A DNA stretch of 64,000 nucleotides from positions 32,161-96,160 of the forward strand of contig SSFA01000021.1 of NCBI GenBank assembly GCA_008015155.1. The letters are read 5' to 3'. This stretch comes from Thiothrix sp. (lineage in GTDB: Bacteria > Pseudomonadota > Gammaproteobacteria > Thiotrichales > Thiotrichaceae). This document shows, piece by piece, positions 55,602-64,000 of this stretch. Under the pieces are notes generated by a model that worked only from the letters and a program-made list of their open reading frames with translations, did no database searches and was not told where the DNA came from. Numbering within the stretch: position 1 is the first letter of the stretch; every line of letters starts with the position of its first letter. The translations under genes and the position numbers were made by a program.

Positions 55602-57218
55602 TTAATTTGAATGTTTAGCTGCAGCTTGCAAACTCAAAGCCACCGCTTCAGCGACTTTAACGCCATCCACTCCTGCAGATAAAATTCCACCGGCATAACC
55701 TGCGCCCTCACCGGCTGGATATAAGCCTTTCACATTCAAGCTTTGCAGATGCTCACCACGGGTAATGCGTAGCGGTGAAGAGGTTCGCGTTTCTACACCC
55801 GTAAGCACCGCATCATACCTAGAGAAGCCTTTAATTTGCCGCTCAAACGCGGGCAGAGACTCACGAATCGCCGTGATCGCATATTCAGGCAAACTGGTCG
55901 CCAGATCAGTTAAATGCACGCCCGGCTGATAAGAAGGCTCTACCTTACCCAATTGTTTGGAGGGTAGACCCTTTAGAAAATCACCCACCAATTGCGCTGG
56001 GGCTTGATAACTCCCCTCCCCTAATTCAAACGCGCGCGACTCCCATTTACGCTGAAAATCCAAACCCGCCAATACATTCCCCGGATAATCTTCAGGCGAA
56101 ATTCCGACAACTATCCCTGCATTGGCATTGCGTTCTGCACGTGAATATTGGCTCATACCATTAGTGACCACGCGATTTTCTTCTGAAGTTGCCGCCACGA
56201 CTTGCCCACCTGGGCACATACAGAAGCTATACACCGAACGACCATTTTTAGCGTGATGCACCAATTTATAATCAGCCGCACCCAGCAATTCATTTCCTGC
56301 CTGTTTCCCAAAGCGAGCTTGATCGATTAGAGTTTGTGGATGTTCAATGCGGAAGCCGATTGAGAAGGGTTTCGCCTCCATAAAGACTTCACGCTCAAAC
56401 AGCATTTTGAAAGTGTCACGCGCGCTATGCCCTAGGGCTAAAATCACATGATCACTCCGCAACTCCTCGCCACTGGCTAGCATCACGCCACGCATCTGCC
56501 CCTCTTCAATCAGTACATCCGTCACATGCTGCTGAAAGCGAATTTCTCCACCTAAAGCCTCAATTTGGGCACGAATATTCTCCACCATTTTCACTAAGCG
56601 GAAAGTACCAATATGCGGCTTACTCACATAGAGAATTTCTTCAGGTGCACCCGCTTTCACAAACTCAGTTAAAACTTTGCGCCCATAATGCTTCGGGTCT
56701 TTGATTTGACTATACAGCTTGCCATCGGAAAAAGTCCCAGCGCCCCCTTCTCCGAATTGTACATTCGACTCTGGATTAAGCACGCCTTTGCGCCATAAAC
56801 CCCAAGTATCTTTAGTGCGCTCCCGTACCTTTTTACCGCGCTCCAAGATAATCGGCTGGAAACCCATTTGTGCCAGCACTAGTCCAGCCATAATTCCACA
56901 AGGCCCAAAACCAATAATCAACGGGCGATGTGGCAACTGTTTAGGCGCTTGAGCCACAAAATGATAGCTCGTATCTGGACTCACTAAGACATGCGGGTCT
57001 TTTGCAAAGCGCTTTAAAACCTCTGCTTCATGGGTAACATCAACATCTAAGGTATAGACCAAAATAATGGCATCACGTTTGCGAGCGTCATAGCCGCGTT
57101 TGAAGATGGTGAAGCTTATTAAATCTATTGGCTCAATCGCGAGCTTTTCTAAGATTGCAGCGTTTAAAGCTTCTGATGAATGCTCAAGTGGCAGGCGGAT
57201 TTCGGTTAGGCGGATCAT
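55602..57218 (-). CDS. NAD(P)/FAD-dependent dehydrogenase of unknown substrate (COG2509-like)
   Basis: A 538-residue flavoprotein. An N-terminal unusual domain (RLTEIRLPLEHSSEALNAAIL, SFTIFKRGYDARKRD; 1-80) precedes the FAD fold at about residue 100 (IIGFGPCGIMAGLVLAQMGF, IILERGKKVRERTKDTWGLW). Later motifs are VILALGHSARDTF and a C-terminal GLYPAGEGAGYAGGILSAGVDGVKVAEA. This layout fits the uncharacterised dehydrogenases of COG2509, widespread but without known substrate. It lies upstream of the riboswitch on the same strand with about 80 bp between, so it may be a separate unit. Confidence 0.85.
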   Translation of the reverse strand: MIRLTEIRLPLEHSSEALNAAILEKLAIEPIDLISFTIFKRGYDARKRDAIILVYTLDVDVTHEAEVLKRFAKDPHVLVSPDTSYHFVAQAPKQLPHRPLIIGFGPCGIMAGLVLAQMGFQPIILERGKKVRERTKDTWGLWRKGVLNPESNVQFGEGGAGTFSDGKLYSQIKDPKHYGRKVLTEFVKAGAPEEILYVSKPHIGTFRLVKMVENIRAQIEALGGEIRFQQHVTDVLIEEGQMRGVMLASGEELRSDHVILALGHSARDTFKMLFEREVFMEAKPFSIGFRIEHPQTLIDQARFGKQAGNELLGAADYKLVHHAKNGRSVYSFCMCPGGQVVAATSEENRVVTNGMSQYSRAERNANAGIVVGISPEDYPGNVLAGLDFQRKWESRAFELGEGSYQAPAQLVGDFLKGLPSKQLGKVEPSYQPGVHLTDLATSLPEYAITAIRESLPAFERQIKGFSRYDAVLTGVETRTSSPLRITRGEHLQSLNVKGLYPAGEGAGYAGGILSAGVDGVKVAEAVALSLQAAAKHSN

Positions 57219-57417
57219 GACTGGGGTTCAAATTTAGTCGAGAAAGGCAAGGATTGTAAGCTATTTGCGGGAAAATATCCGCTAGCTACAGGCTCAGACT
57301 TTTACAAGTCAACCGTCATCAGTCACCGACTTAAAAAACCTTTAATCAGTTTTTTGCTAATTAAGCCAGCCCTTTATTTAAAATGACCTAACCCCTATAA
57401 AATAAAAGAGCATTAGA

Positions 57418-58014
57418 ATGAAATCTCTTCTTCTCCCCAAAGCTTTAATTGGTTTAAGTTTATTTATAACTATTAATACTGCTCATGCTGAAAATTTCAG
57501 TTATAACTATATAGAAGGTGGGCTAAATCACTACTTAGGTGACGCTGAAGATGTCACCTCTTTTAAGGTAGATGGTTCACTAGGTGTCACAGAAAACCTT
57601 CATCTTTTAGCTGGAATCCAATCCGATAGCATAGATGTCAATAGTATTAATGCTACTCTTAACCAATATAAAATAGGTGCTGGTATTCATAGTTCAGTCA
57701 ATCCGGGGTTAGACTTAATTGCAGAAATAGGTTTGATTAATGCAGAGCTTTCCGCTTCGGGTTATAACAGCGTATCCCAAAATGCAATTATGGTTGGAGC
57801 AGGCTTACGTCAGCAACTCACTGATAAGATTGAAGGGCATGCCAAGATGAATCTTTATAGCGTTGAAGATAGTGACAGTGAACTTGAGAAAGAATTTACT
57901 TTTGGCGGGCGTCTACATATTAATGAGCAGGTTTCTGGTGGTTTAGACTATACCAAACAAGATGGAAATAGTGAGGGCGTATTAACAACTTCCATTAGAT
58001 TACAATCACTATAA
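57418..58014 (+). CDS. Small outer-membrane beta-barrel protein
   Basis: A 198-residue exported protein: signal peptide (LLPKALIGLSLFITINTAHA), then alternating hydrophobic/polar strands in about eight segments (FSYNYIEGGLNHYLGD, ENLHLLAGIQSDSID, GLDLIAEIGLINAELS, AIMVGAGLRQQLTDKIEGHAKMNLYSV, FTFGGRLHINEQVSGGLDYTKQ). It ends in a strand, not Phe. This is the OmpW/OmpX/opacity-like small barrel pattern; the exact family is unclear. It is flanked by its own terminator hairpin and looks monocistronic. Confidence 0.72.
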   Translation: MKSLLLPKALIGLSLFITINTAHAENFSYNYIEGGLNHYLGDAEDVTSFKVDGSLGVTENLHLLAGIQSDSIDVNSINATLNQYKIGAGIHSSVNPGLDLIAEIGLINAELSASGYNSVSQNAIMVGAGLRQQLTDKIEGHAKMNLYSVEDSDSELEKEFTFGGRLHINEQVSGGLDYTKQDGNSEGVLTTSIRLQSL

Positions 58015-58049
58015 AATCATTAATTGAACGAAACTCACTGAAATCAATT

Positions 58050-58076
58050 AGAAAGCTAGCCTACAACTAGCTTTCT
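58050..58076. terminator. Bidirectional terminator between convergent genes
   Basis: AGAAAGCTAG (58050-58059) and CTAGCTTTCT (58067-58076) form a 10-bp stem with a 7-nt loop between the beta-barrel gene and acetoacetyl-CoA synthetase. The position after both stops supports a shared terminator. Confidence 0.65.
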
Positions 58077-58090
58077 CAACAAAGCTTAAA

Positions 58091-60043
58091 TTAAACCTGC
58101 AACTCCGCCAAATCCCGATATAACTCCAAAGCCTCTGGATTCGCCAAGGCATGAGTATTTTTCACGGGGCGATTATGTACGACTTCACGCACCGCTAATT
58201 CCACAATCTTGCCAGATTTAGTGCGCGGTATTGCAGCCACTTGAATGATTTTTGCAGGGACATGGCGTGGGGTACATTGAGTCCGAATCGTGTCACGAAT
58301 TTTCTTTTTTAAAGCCTCGTCTAAACGGTAGCCTTCTCGTAGCACAACAAATAAGACTACACGTACATCATTCTCCCAATCTTGACCAATGGCGATACTT
58401 TCCAACACTTCAGGCAGTTGCTCTACATGGCGATAAATCTCTGCAGTACCAATGCGTACTCCACCCGGATTCAAGGTGGCATCCGAGCGTCCAAAAATAA
58501 TCACGCCACCGTGTTCGGTAAGTTCCACATAATCACCGTGATGCCAAACATTCGGGAAGCGGGCAAAATAAGCATCATGGTATTTTTGTCCCCCCTCATC
58601 CCCCCAAAAAAAAGCGGGTTGGCTTGGGAAGGTCTTAGTACACACTAGCTCACCCTTCGTCCCGATCACGGCTTGGCCTTCATCATTGAAGACCTCAACC
58701 GCCATCCCTAAGCCACGGCACTGTGTTTCTCCACGATACACTGGCAAAATCGGACAGCCTAAGACAAAGCAAGAAACAATATCAGTCCCACCTGAAATTG
58801 AGGATAAACACACATCCTGTTTAATTGAGCGGTAGACATAATCAAAGCTCTCGGGTGCTAACACCGAACCTGTCGAACACAAAGTACGCATGGTCGACAA
58901 GTCATGTGTTTTAATAGGCTCTAGGCCAGCTTTGCTCAAAGCTTCCAAATATTTAGCGGAAGTACCAAACAGAGTCACACCCACCTCTTGCGCATAATCC
59001 CAAAGCACATTGCCATTTGGATAGAAAGGCGAGCCATCATACAGCACAACCGTCGCTTGCGAAGCTAAGCCACTCGCTAGCCAGTTCCACATCATCCAAC
59101 CACAAGTGGTGAAATAGAATACTTTATCGCCGGGTCGCACATCGCTTTGTAGTTGATGCTCTTTGAGATGTTGCAGCAACACTCCACCGATTTTATGCGT
59201 AATACATTTCGGTTTGCCGGTAGTACCTGAGGAATACAACACATAAAGCGGATCGTTGAAGCCGCAACGTACAAAATTAATTTCTTCGGAAGGTTTTGTT
59301 TCTAGCACACTGCCCCAAGTCAATCCCGGTAAATCAGTAGTTAAACCCAGCAAGGTAATCACTACAGTCTGGACTAAACTGGGCAAAGCTTGTTTAACGG
59401 CCTCAACTTTGGCACGAATATCAATGCGCTTTCCATTATAAAAATAGCCATCAGTTGCAAATAGGACTTTGGGTGTAGTCTGCCCAAAACGTTCAATCAC
59501 GCTATCTTCACCAAAGTCGGGTGAAGTGGAAGTCCAGATAGCGCCCAAACTAGTGGCGGCAAGCATGGCAACGATCGTTTCAGGCATATTCGGCAAATAG
59601 CCTGCGACCCGATCTCCTTTCACGACACCTTGTTCTTTTAGCCAATTGGCGACGCGGGAAACCTGATCATACAGCTGACCATAAGTGAGGCTAGAACGCA
59701 CTTGATCTTCTGCTTTAAATTCAATAACAACCGTATCTTTGCCGGTCGCAGGCTCACGTAGTAGGTTTTCAGCAAAGTTTAATTGTGCGTCAGGAAACCA
59801 CTCTGCATGCTCCATATCCGCGCCATTGACTAAAATCCGTAAGCCTTTCTCGCCAATGATATTGGAAAAATCCCAAACGGCTGACCAAAACATTTCACTG
59901 TTATCAATTGACCATTGATACAAGTCTGGATAGTTGCTTAGATTATGACCGTTGCGATCTTCAGCAAATTGCAGGAAATCATCGATTAAAGCCGCATCCA
60001 TACGCTCAGGGCTAGGCGACCATAAAGGTGTGGTTTGCTCCAT
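58091..60043 (-). CDS. aacS: Acetoacetate-CoA ligase (acetoacetyl-CoA synthetase)
   Basis: Activates acetoacetate to acetoacetyl-CoA with ATP, used when mobilising polyhydroxybutyrate or ketone bodies. The 650-residue adenylate-forming enzyme has the P-loop YVLYSSGTTGKPKCITHKIGG (about 269-289), WMMWNWLASGLA, SGGTDIVSCFV and the C-terminal lysine segment TKSGKIVELAVREVV. The N-terminus LWSPSPERMDAALIDDFLQF is characteristic of AacS. The ATG follows a strong GGAGGAG ribosome site. It lies 24 bp after the SPOR gene; coupling is possible. Confidence 0.9.
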   Translation of the reverse strand: MEQTTPLWSPSPERMDAALIDDFLQFAEDRNGHNLSNYPDLYQWSIDNSEMFWSAVWDFSNIIGEKGLRILVNGADMEHAEWFPDAQLNFAENLLREPATGKDTVVIEFKAEDQVRSSLTYGQLYDQVSRVANWLKEQGVVKGDRVAGYLPNMPETIVAMLAATSLGAIWTSTSPDFGEDSVIERFGQTTPKVLFATDGYFYNGKRIDIRAKVEAVKQALPSLVQTVVITLLGLTTDLPGLTWGSVLETKPSEEINFVRCGFNDPLYVLYSSGTTGKPKCITHKIGGVLLQHLKEHQLQSDVRPGDKVFYFTTCGWMMWNWLASGLASQATVVLYDGSPFYPNGNVLWDYAQEVGVTLFGTSAKYLEALSKAGLEPIKTHDLSTMRTLCSTGSVLAPESFDYVYRSIKQDVCLSSISGGTDIVSCFVLGCPILPVYRGETQCRGLGMAVEVFNDEGQAVIGTKGELVCTKTFPSQPAFFWGDEGGQKYHDAYFARFPNVWHHGDYVELTEHGGVIIFGRSDATLNPGGVRIGTAEIYRHVEQLPEVLESIAIGQDWENDVRVVLFVVLREGYRLDEALKKKIRDTIRTQCTPRHVPAKIIQVAAIPRTKSGKIVELAVREVVHNRPVKNTHALANPEALELYRDLAELQV

Positions 60044-60067
60044 TTTCTCCTCCTCGAAATTTTGTTT

Positions 60068-60724
60068 TTAGCTTACCGGATTGGTATTGCAAGCGCGTGG
60101 AATGACTTGTAGGCGTGAGTTGGAATCAATCGCCTCGCTCCACAATTTAACCGGAGTATTGCTTCCAAAAGGCTCATCATAGTCGAGCCATTGCACTGCA
60201 CGTGGTGCTTTTTGCTCCGTATAACGAGCATCGTAGCCTAAATAGCGAATATATTCAGCGTGGCGCTTAGCCTTATTCAGATCCTCAAAAAAACCTAGAG
60301 AAATAGCATTCTCATAGGGACCTGAATCAATCACTAATTGGTCTTTAACCTCAAAACGCTTCATATCCTGTACAACTGCTTCAGCTTCAGCACGGTTGGG
60401 AAAGGGCGGTATATAGACTAAATAATTTAAAGTTTCCATCGTTTGCAAAGAACGTAAGGAAACCGATAAGCCATAATTGCGGACTTTATTCAGCACTTCA
60501 TCGGCAACTCGCTGGCTTAAATAAGGGCCAATTGTGTAGCAACTACTCGGGGAATGACCAGTAGCACTGCTATAAACTGCCGGAGCGGCATCTTTGACTA
60601 ATTTAAGACTGGGTACCTTCGTTTCAGTCAAAGGTATCGGTTCGGGTACATCCTCTGGCCCCCACACATTCAAAGCCAAGAAGCCCAGATTCAGTAAGAT
60701 AAGTATCACTAGCAGGGCTTGCAT
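60068..60724 (-). CDS. SPOR-domain inner-membrane protein
   Basis: A 218-residue protein with an N-terminal transmembrane helix (MQALLVILILLNLGFLALNVW). A periplasmic C-terminal half resembles the SPOR fold (SCYTIGPYLSQRVADEVLNKVRNYGLSVS then LVYIPPFPNRAEAEAVVQDMK and ISLGFFEDLNKAKRHAEYIRYLGYDARY). SPOR domains bind denuded glycan strands at the division site. The ATG at 60724 overlaps the coaX end by 16 bp and starts right at the membrane helix; a longer frame upstream adds unlikely residues. coaX-SPOR pairing is common in gammaproteobacteria. Confidence 0.8.
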   Translation of the reverse strand: MQALLVILILLNLGFLALNVWGPEDVPEPIPLTETKVPSLKLVKDAAPAVYSSATGHSPSSCYTIGPYLSQRVADEVLNKVRNYGLSVSLRSLQTMETLNYLVYIPPFPNRAEAEAVVQDMKRFEVKDQLVIDSGPYENAISLGFFEDLNKAKRHAEYIRYLGYDARYTEQKAPRAVQWLDYDEPFGSNTPVKLWSEAIDSNSRLQVIPRACNTNPVS

Positions 60725-61482
60725 GCATCTTGCTCCGCCACATACTGTAAGCCCTCCATTAAAGCATCCGGGCAAGCTTGATGCGCTAGACGTATTTGTG
60801 GGCTTAACAGCTCAGTATCACCCCCACACAGCAGGACTTGAGCAGGCTCTGACATTTGCTCCTGCATACGGGCGCAAATCCCCTCAAGTGCTCCCACTAA
60901 GCTAAATAAGCAACCACTCCCCATCCCTTGCAAGGTATTGTCATTGAAGACTTTAGGATGATCAAAAGGTGTTGCCGACATGTGGGCGGCTTGAGTGCGG
61001 CGAATTAAAGCATCGCTTAAAAGTTGTAAGCCGGGCAGAATGACCCCACCTAAATGCTTACCATCCGCTTGGATCGCATCAATGGTAACGGCAGTGCCAG
61101 CATCAATAATAATCGCTGCTTGCTCACCAAGCAGCTTACGGGCTGCTAATAAACCGACAAACCGGTCTGCCCCAAAATGCGCTGGATTGGGGTAAACCAC
61201 CTCAATCCCGTAAGCACCCGCACGCGATTGCACTACGGTCAAAGCTAACTTTAATTGTGCACATAAAGCTTGTAGTGCTTCAGTAAAAGTACCACCTAGT
61301 ACATGTACTAACACTATCTTTTCAGCAGCTTCTTGAGCAATGAGCATTTGTAAATGCTGCAAAGCACCTGCTTGTGGTGTGTGCTCGCCATAGGCTAAAG
61401 CTTGTTGAGGACTACGTTGGCCTTGAGAGAAGCTAGCCCATTTCAGACGGGAATTGCCCGCATCGATCAGAAGGGTTGTCAC
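60709..61482 (-). CDS. coaX: Type III pantothenate kinase
   Basis: Phosphorylates pantothenate with ATP at the first step of CoA synthesis; type III enzymes are not inhibited by CoA. The 257-residue protein has LLIDAGNSRLKWA at the start, GADRFVGLLAARKLL and AIIIDAGTAVTIDAI (ASKHA-fold motifs) and GGVILPGLQLL. I chose the GTG at 61482 because it overlaps the birA stop (GTGA) and begins at the conserved TTLLIDAGN. The frame stays open upstream to about 61578, inside birA. Confidence 0.93.
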   Translation of the reverse strand: MTTLLIDAGNSRLKWASFSQGQRSPQQALAYGEHTPQAGALQHLQMLIAQEAAEKIVLVHVLGGTFTEALQALCAQLKLALTVVQSRAGAYGIEVVYPNPAHFGADRFVGLLAARKLLGEQAAIIIDAGTAVTIDAIQADGKHLGGVILPGLQLLSDALIRRTQAAHMSATPFDHPKVFNDNTLQGMGSGCLFSLVGALEGICARMQEQMSEPAQVLLCGGDTELLSPQIRLAHQACPDALMEGLQYVAEQDACKPC

Positions 61483-62270
61483 GAAGCTTGCCTCACCGAA
61501 ACATCTGCTGAAGAAAAAGCTCTGCGGCTTCCGTCCGCCAGTGCCACCTGCAATTGTCCTTGTTCGTCTAGTCCACACGCTCTCCCTAGCAGAATTTCTT
61601 GACCCGTATCAATGCGCACCGCTTGATTTAACAGCCAATCCCAAGGCTGCCATTGTTGCTTAAATGCTTCTATTTTAAAGGCTGGAAAAGCTTGTAAGGC
61701 TGGAATGAGTCTTTTGAGTATAGCTGCGATTAGGCGGTTACGGTCAATACGCTGCTGTAGGATTTCCGACAGATCGCACCAAGCTTGATCAATGTTTGCA
61801 GCAGACTCACCTTGCATGCCCGTATTGAGGCCGAGACCAATCACCACATGTTGTAGAGGCTGAGCGGTTTGCAACAGAATACCGCCCAACTTTTGCCCTT
61901 GATAATAAATATCATTCGGCCATTTCAGCTTTTGGCCTTGCAAACCATAATCCGCTAAGGCTTCAGCCACTGCTACACCTACCACTAAACCTAAGCAGCC
62001 ATAATTTGCCGGTACGGTTTGAAAGCACCAGCGCAAAGAAAAATAAATATTACCGCTATTCGGCGATTGCCAAACTCGCCCGCGCCGCCCGCGCCCTGCG
62101 GTTTGCTCTTCTGCTAAACACACACTAAAGCAGGCATCAGCTTGTTCCAATAACCAAGTATTCGTTGAACTTAGGCTTGGAAAAATATAAATCTGTTGTA
62201 AAGCTACTTGCTGTTCAGGGGCAAGCTCCTTCAGGATCTGGTCTTGGCTCAAGGGAATTGCGGCGGGCAT
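61479..62270 (-). CDS. birA: Biotin-[acetyl-CoA-carboxylase] ligase without DNA-binding domain
   Basis: Attaches biotin to the carboxyl-carrier protein via biotinyl-AMP. The 263-residue catalytic protein has SSTNTWLLEQ, the adenylate loop TAGRGRRGRVWQSP, and LKWPNDIYYQGQKLGGILLQ; the C-terminal domain ends in the SH3-like part. The N-terminal winged helix of bifunctional BirA repressors is missing, so it should be a class I ligase without repressor function. It is coupled to coaX. Confidence 0.93.
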   Translation of the reverse strand: MPAAIPLSQDQILKELAPEQQVALQQIYIFPSLSSTNTWLLEQADACFSVCLAEEQTAGRGRRGRVWQSPNSGNIYFSLRWCFQTVPANYGCLGLVVGVAVAEALADYGLQGQKLKWPNDIYYQGQKLGGILLQTAQPLQHVVIGLGLNTGMQGESAANIDQAWCDLSEILQQRIDRNRLIAAILKRLIPALQAFPAFKIEAFKQQWQPWDWLLNQAVRIDTGQEILLGRACGLDEQGQLQVALADGSRRAFSSADVSVRQAS

Positions 62271-62464
62271 AAGCAGTATAATTCAAGTAAAAACCTGACC
62301 TTAGCCTAAATAGGCGTATAGGTATAGTTAATCGCACAAATGCTGCTTCAATTGGCTCACTCCTTGCCTACACTTGAGCATAGAGCCACACGGCTAGCGA
62401 TTGGCAGTAGCACCAAAATGGCGCATTATCTAATTACCTAACCCAGTTCAGAGGAACAAACACT

Positions 62465-63682
62465 ATGGCAAATCTTCCCCAAGTCATTCGCATCGAAAAT
62501 GGCGAGCGTGTACAAAACACTTTCTCACTAACGGAATATCAGAATCGCCAAGCCAAACTTCGAGCTTTAATGACTGAACTTCAAGTTGATGCCATTGTGT
62601 TTACCTCAATTCACAACATCAATTATTACTCAGACTTTTTGTATTGCTCGTTTGGGCGGCCTTATGGCTTGGTGGTCACGCAAGATAAAGTCGTGAGTAT
62701 TTCTGCGAATATTGACGGTGGGCAACCGTGGCGACGCACTGTGGGTGATTACAATCTGGTCTATACTGATTGGCAGCGCGATAACTATTTCCGCGCGATT
62801 CAGCAAGAAATCAAAGATGGCCAGCGAGTCGGCGTCGAACATGATCACATCACCTTAGAACGTCTCAATAAGCTGCAAGCTGCTCTGCCCTCCTCGCAAA
62901 TCGTTGATATTGCCACAGCAGCCATGCGTTTACGTATGATTAAATCAGCCGAAGAAATAGCGCATATTAAGCAAGGCGCACAAGTCTGTGATATTGGTGG
63001 CGCTGCTTTAGTTGCCGCAGTACATGAGGGTGTGGGTGAGCATGAAGTCGCCTTAGCTTCTACGCAGGCGATGGTGCGCGAAATTGCCAAGCGCTATCCG
63101 CACGGCGAATTAATGGATACTTGGACTTGGTTCCAATCCGGCATTAATACCGATGGCGCACATAATCCCGTCACTAGCCGCAAAGTCCAACACGGCGATA
63201 TTCTTTCTCTCAACTGCTTCTCGATGATTGCAGGCTATTACACTGCTTTAGAACGTACTTTATTCTATGGCGATTGCGATGAAGCCTCTTTAAAACTCTG
63301 GGAAGCGAATGTACATGTGCATGAAGAAGGCATCAAACTGATTAAACCGGGCGTGCGCTGCTGCGATATTGCCTTAGAGCTGAATAAAATCTTTGCGGAT
63401 TATGGCTTACTCCAATACCGCACTTTTGGATATGGACATAGTTTTGGGGTACTCAGCCACTATTATGGACGTGAGGCAGGCTTAGAATTACGCGAAGATA
63501 TTGAAACCGTACTCGAACCGAATATGGTGATCTCAATGGAGCCGATGATTATGCTTCCTGAAGGTCAAGCGGGTGCTGGAGGCTATCGTGAGCATGATAT
63601 TTTGGTCTTAACTGAAAATGGTGCGGAGAATATTACCGGCTTCCCGTATGGGCCTAAGCATAATATTATTCCGGCTAGGTAA
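62465..63682 (+). CDS. Creatinase (creatine amidinohydrolase)
   Basis: Hydrolyses creatine to sarcosine and urea. The 405-residue protein has the creatinase N-terminus (IRIENGERVQNTFSLTEYQNRQAKLRAL), the strongly conserved NYYSDFLYCSFGRPYGLVV and GQPWRRTVGDYNLVYTDWQR. The catalytic His233 lies in GINTDGAHNPVT (His232 in Pseudomonas putida creatinase), and the C-terminal pita-bread half contains FGYGHSFGVLSHYYGREAG and EPMIMLPEG. It is intact. AGAGGA lies 10 nt upstream. It has no creatininase or sarcosine oxidase beside it here. The sarcosine produced may join the betaine route suggested by the nearby Rieske fusion. Confidence 0.93.
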   Translation: MANLPQVIRIENGERVQNTFSLTEYQNRQAKLRALMTELQVDAIVFTSIHNINYYSDFLYCSFGRPYGLVVTQDKVVSISANIDGGQPWRRTVGDYNLVYTDWQRDNYFRAIQQEIKDGQRVGVEHDHITLERLNKLQAALPSSQIVDIATAAMRLRMIKSAEEIAHIKQGAQVCDIGGAALVAAVHEGVGEHEVALASTQAMVREIAKRYPHGELMDTWTWFQSGINTDGAHNPVTSRKVQHGDILSLNCFSMIAGYYTALERTLFYGDCDEASLKLWEANVHVHEEGIKLIKPGVRCCDIALELNKIFADYGLLQYRTFGYGHSFGVLSHYYGREAGLELREDIETVLEPNMVISMEPMIMLPEGQAGAGGYREHDILVLTENGAENITGFPYGPKHNIIPAR

Positions 63683-63696
63683 TATCTCAATTATTA

Positions 63697-63717
63697 GAGG
63701 TGCTATTTTAGCACCTC
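63697..63717 (+). terminator. Hairpin after creatinase
   Basis: GAGGTGCTA (63697-63705) and TAGCACCTC (63709-63717) form a 9-bp stem with a 3-nt loop 14 bp after the creatinase stop. No T-run follows; terminator role is likely but not proven. Confidence 0.55.
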
Positions 63718-63766
63718 AATATGTCTATCAGTTGTAAAGATAAAATCACATCACTACATAGCCAAA

Positions 63767-64000
63767 TCATTCTTTTGAGATATGCCTTATCCTAAGACTT
63801 ACAACATCACTCGCCTTTTTGTCTGTAACTGGGTCATAATCATAAAAATCATACTCAACTTGAAAGAAAGACGTTAATTGACCAAATTCCATAGAATCAG
63901 GATTAAGATTTTTAAATCTCTCACCAACGATATTACTCTTAAAAACAATAACATTTTCCCAACTGTAATATCTAGAACTATCTACACTAGATTTCTTATA
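63767..64000 (-). CDS. 3' end of an AT-rich gene of unknown function (start outside the window)
   Basis: The minus-strand frame is open from the window edge to TGA at 63767-63769, encoding 77 residues that end SLRIRHISKE. It includes SRYYSWENVIVFKSN and TSFFQVEYDFYDYDPVTD. The AT content is clearly higher than in neighbouring genes, and the Tyr/Asp/Ser-rich stretch looks coding. The start lies beyond base 64000. I do not recognise it. The composition change suggests a different origin, perhaps acquired DNA. Confidence 0.5.
   Translation of the reverse strand, partial: YKKSSVDSSRYYSWENVIVFKSNIVGERFKNLNPDSMEFGQLTSFFQVEYDFYDYDPVTDKKASDVVSLRIRHISKE

Noticed and set aside
61483..61578. N-terminal extension of coaX
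   Set aside because: The extra residues come from inside birA; the GTG at 61482 overlaps the birA stop and starts at the conserved motif.

Overview
The window looks like a chromosomal segment of a free-living gammaproteobacterium of moderate GC content, plausibly a sulfur-oxidising member of the Thiotrichales. This rests on the housekeeping gene set, a Pil-Chp type chemosensory operon, a complete Entner-Doudoroff (ED) operon and a secreted Gly/Tyr/Met-rich protein resembling sulfur globule proteins. The genus is an inference from protein style, not a database match. I saw no tRNA, rRNA, insertion sequence, prophage or CRISPR array.

Layout. (1) Bases 1-9930, minus strand: porin, fructokinase, zwf, pgl, edd, pgi, eda, mgsA and pyk form one catabolic operon from sugar uptake to pyruvate. 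A perfect 12-bp LacI/GalR-type palindrome overlaps a candidate promoter before the porin. (2) 10390-19331: a sulfur-globule-like secreted protein, pyrD, an alanine/serine-glyoxylate aminotransferase, a lytic transglycosylase, a hydroxypyruvate-reductase-like dehydrogenase, a Pro-rich membrane protein, an OmpA-like lipoprotein with a duplicated domain, and a helix-hairpin-helix protein with a histone-H1-like tail. (3) 19434-26310: a moxR-DUF58-DUF4381-batA-batB/C-batD cluster. (4) 26390-36267: bolA, a Sel1-repeat protein, then a chemosensory operon (PilH/G, PilI, a periplasmic binding protein, PilJ, a ChpA/PilL hybrid kinase and a final receiver protein). Two interleaved inverted repeats with pseudoknot topology lie before it. 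(5) 36659-43052: DUF3999/DUF2339 membrane proteins, a TesA-like esterase, a nuclease lipoprotein and rlmJ. (6) 43061-48644: HAD phosphatase, CYTH protein, fabH, plsX, rpmF, yceD, maf, aroE. (7) 48664-52786: small unknown proteins, a UbiH-type hydroxylase, argB and an unknown protein. (8) 52833-63682: a fused Rieske oxygenase/ferredoxin reductase (GbcA-GbcB-like) behind a cobalamin riboswitch, a FAD dehydrogenase, a small beta-barrel protein, acetoacetyl-CoA synthetase, a SPOR protein, coaX, birA and creatinase. An AT-rich partial gene closes the window.

How the parts fit. The first operon commits hexoses to the ED route. The betaine-demethylase-like fusion, creatinase (which yields sarcosine), the aminotransferase and the hydroxypyruvate reductase suggest use of methylated amines and glycine/serine carbon. 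The strongest unusual signal is the B12 riboswitch in front of a fused Rieske oxygenase-reductase. Next are the binding protein built into the Chp operon and the structured sequence upstream of that operon.
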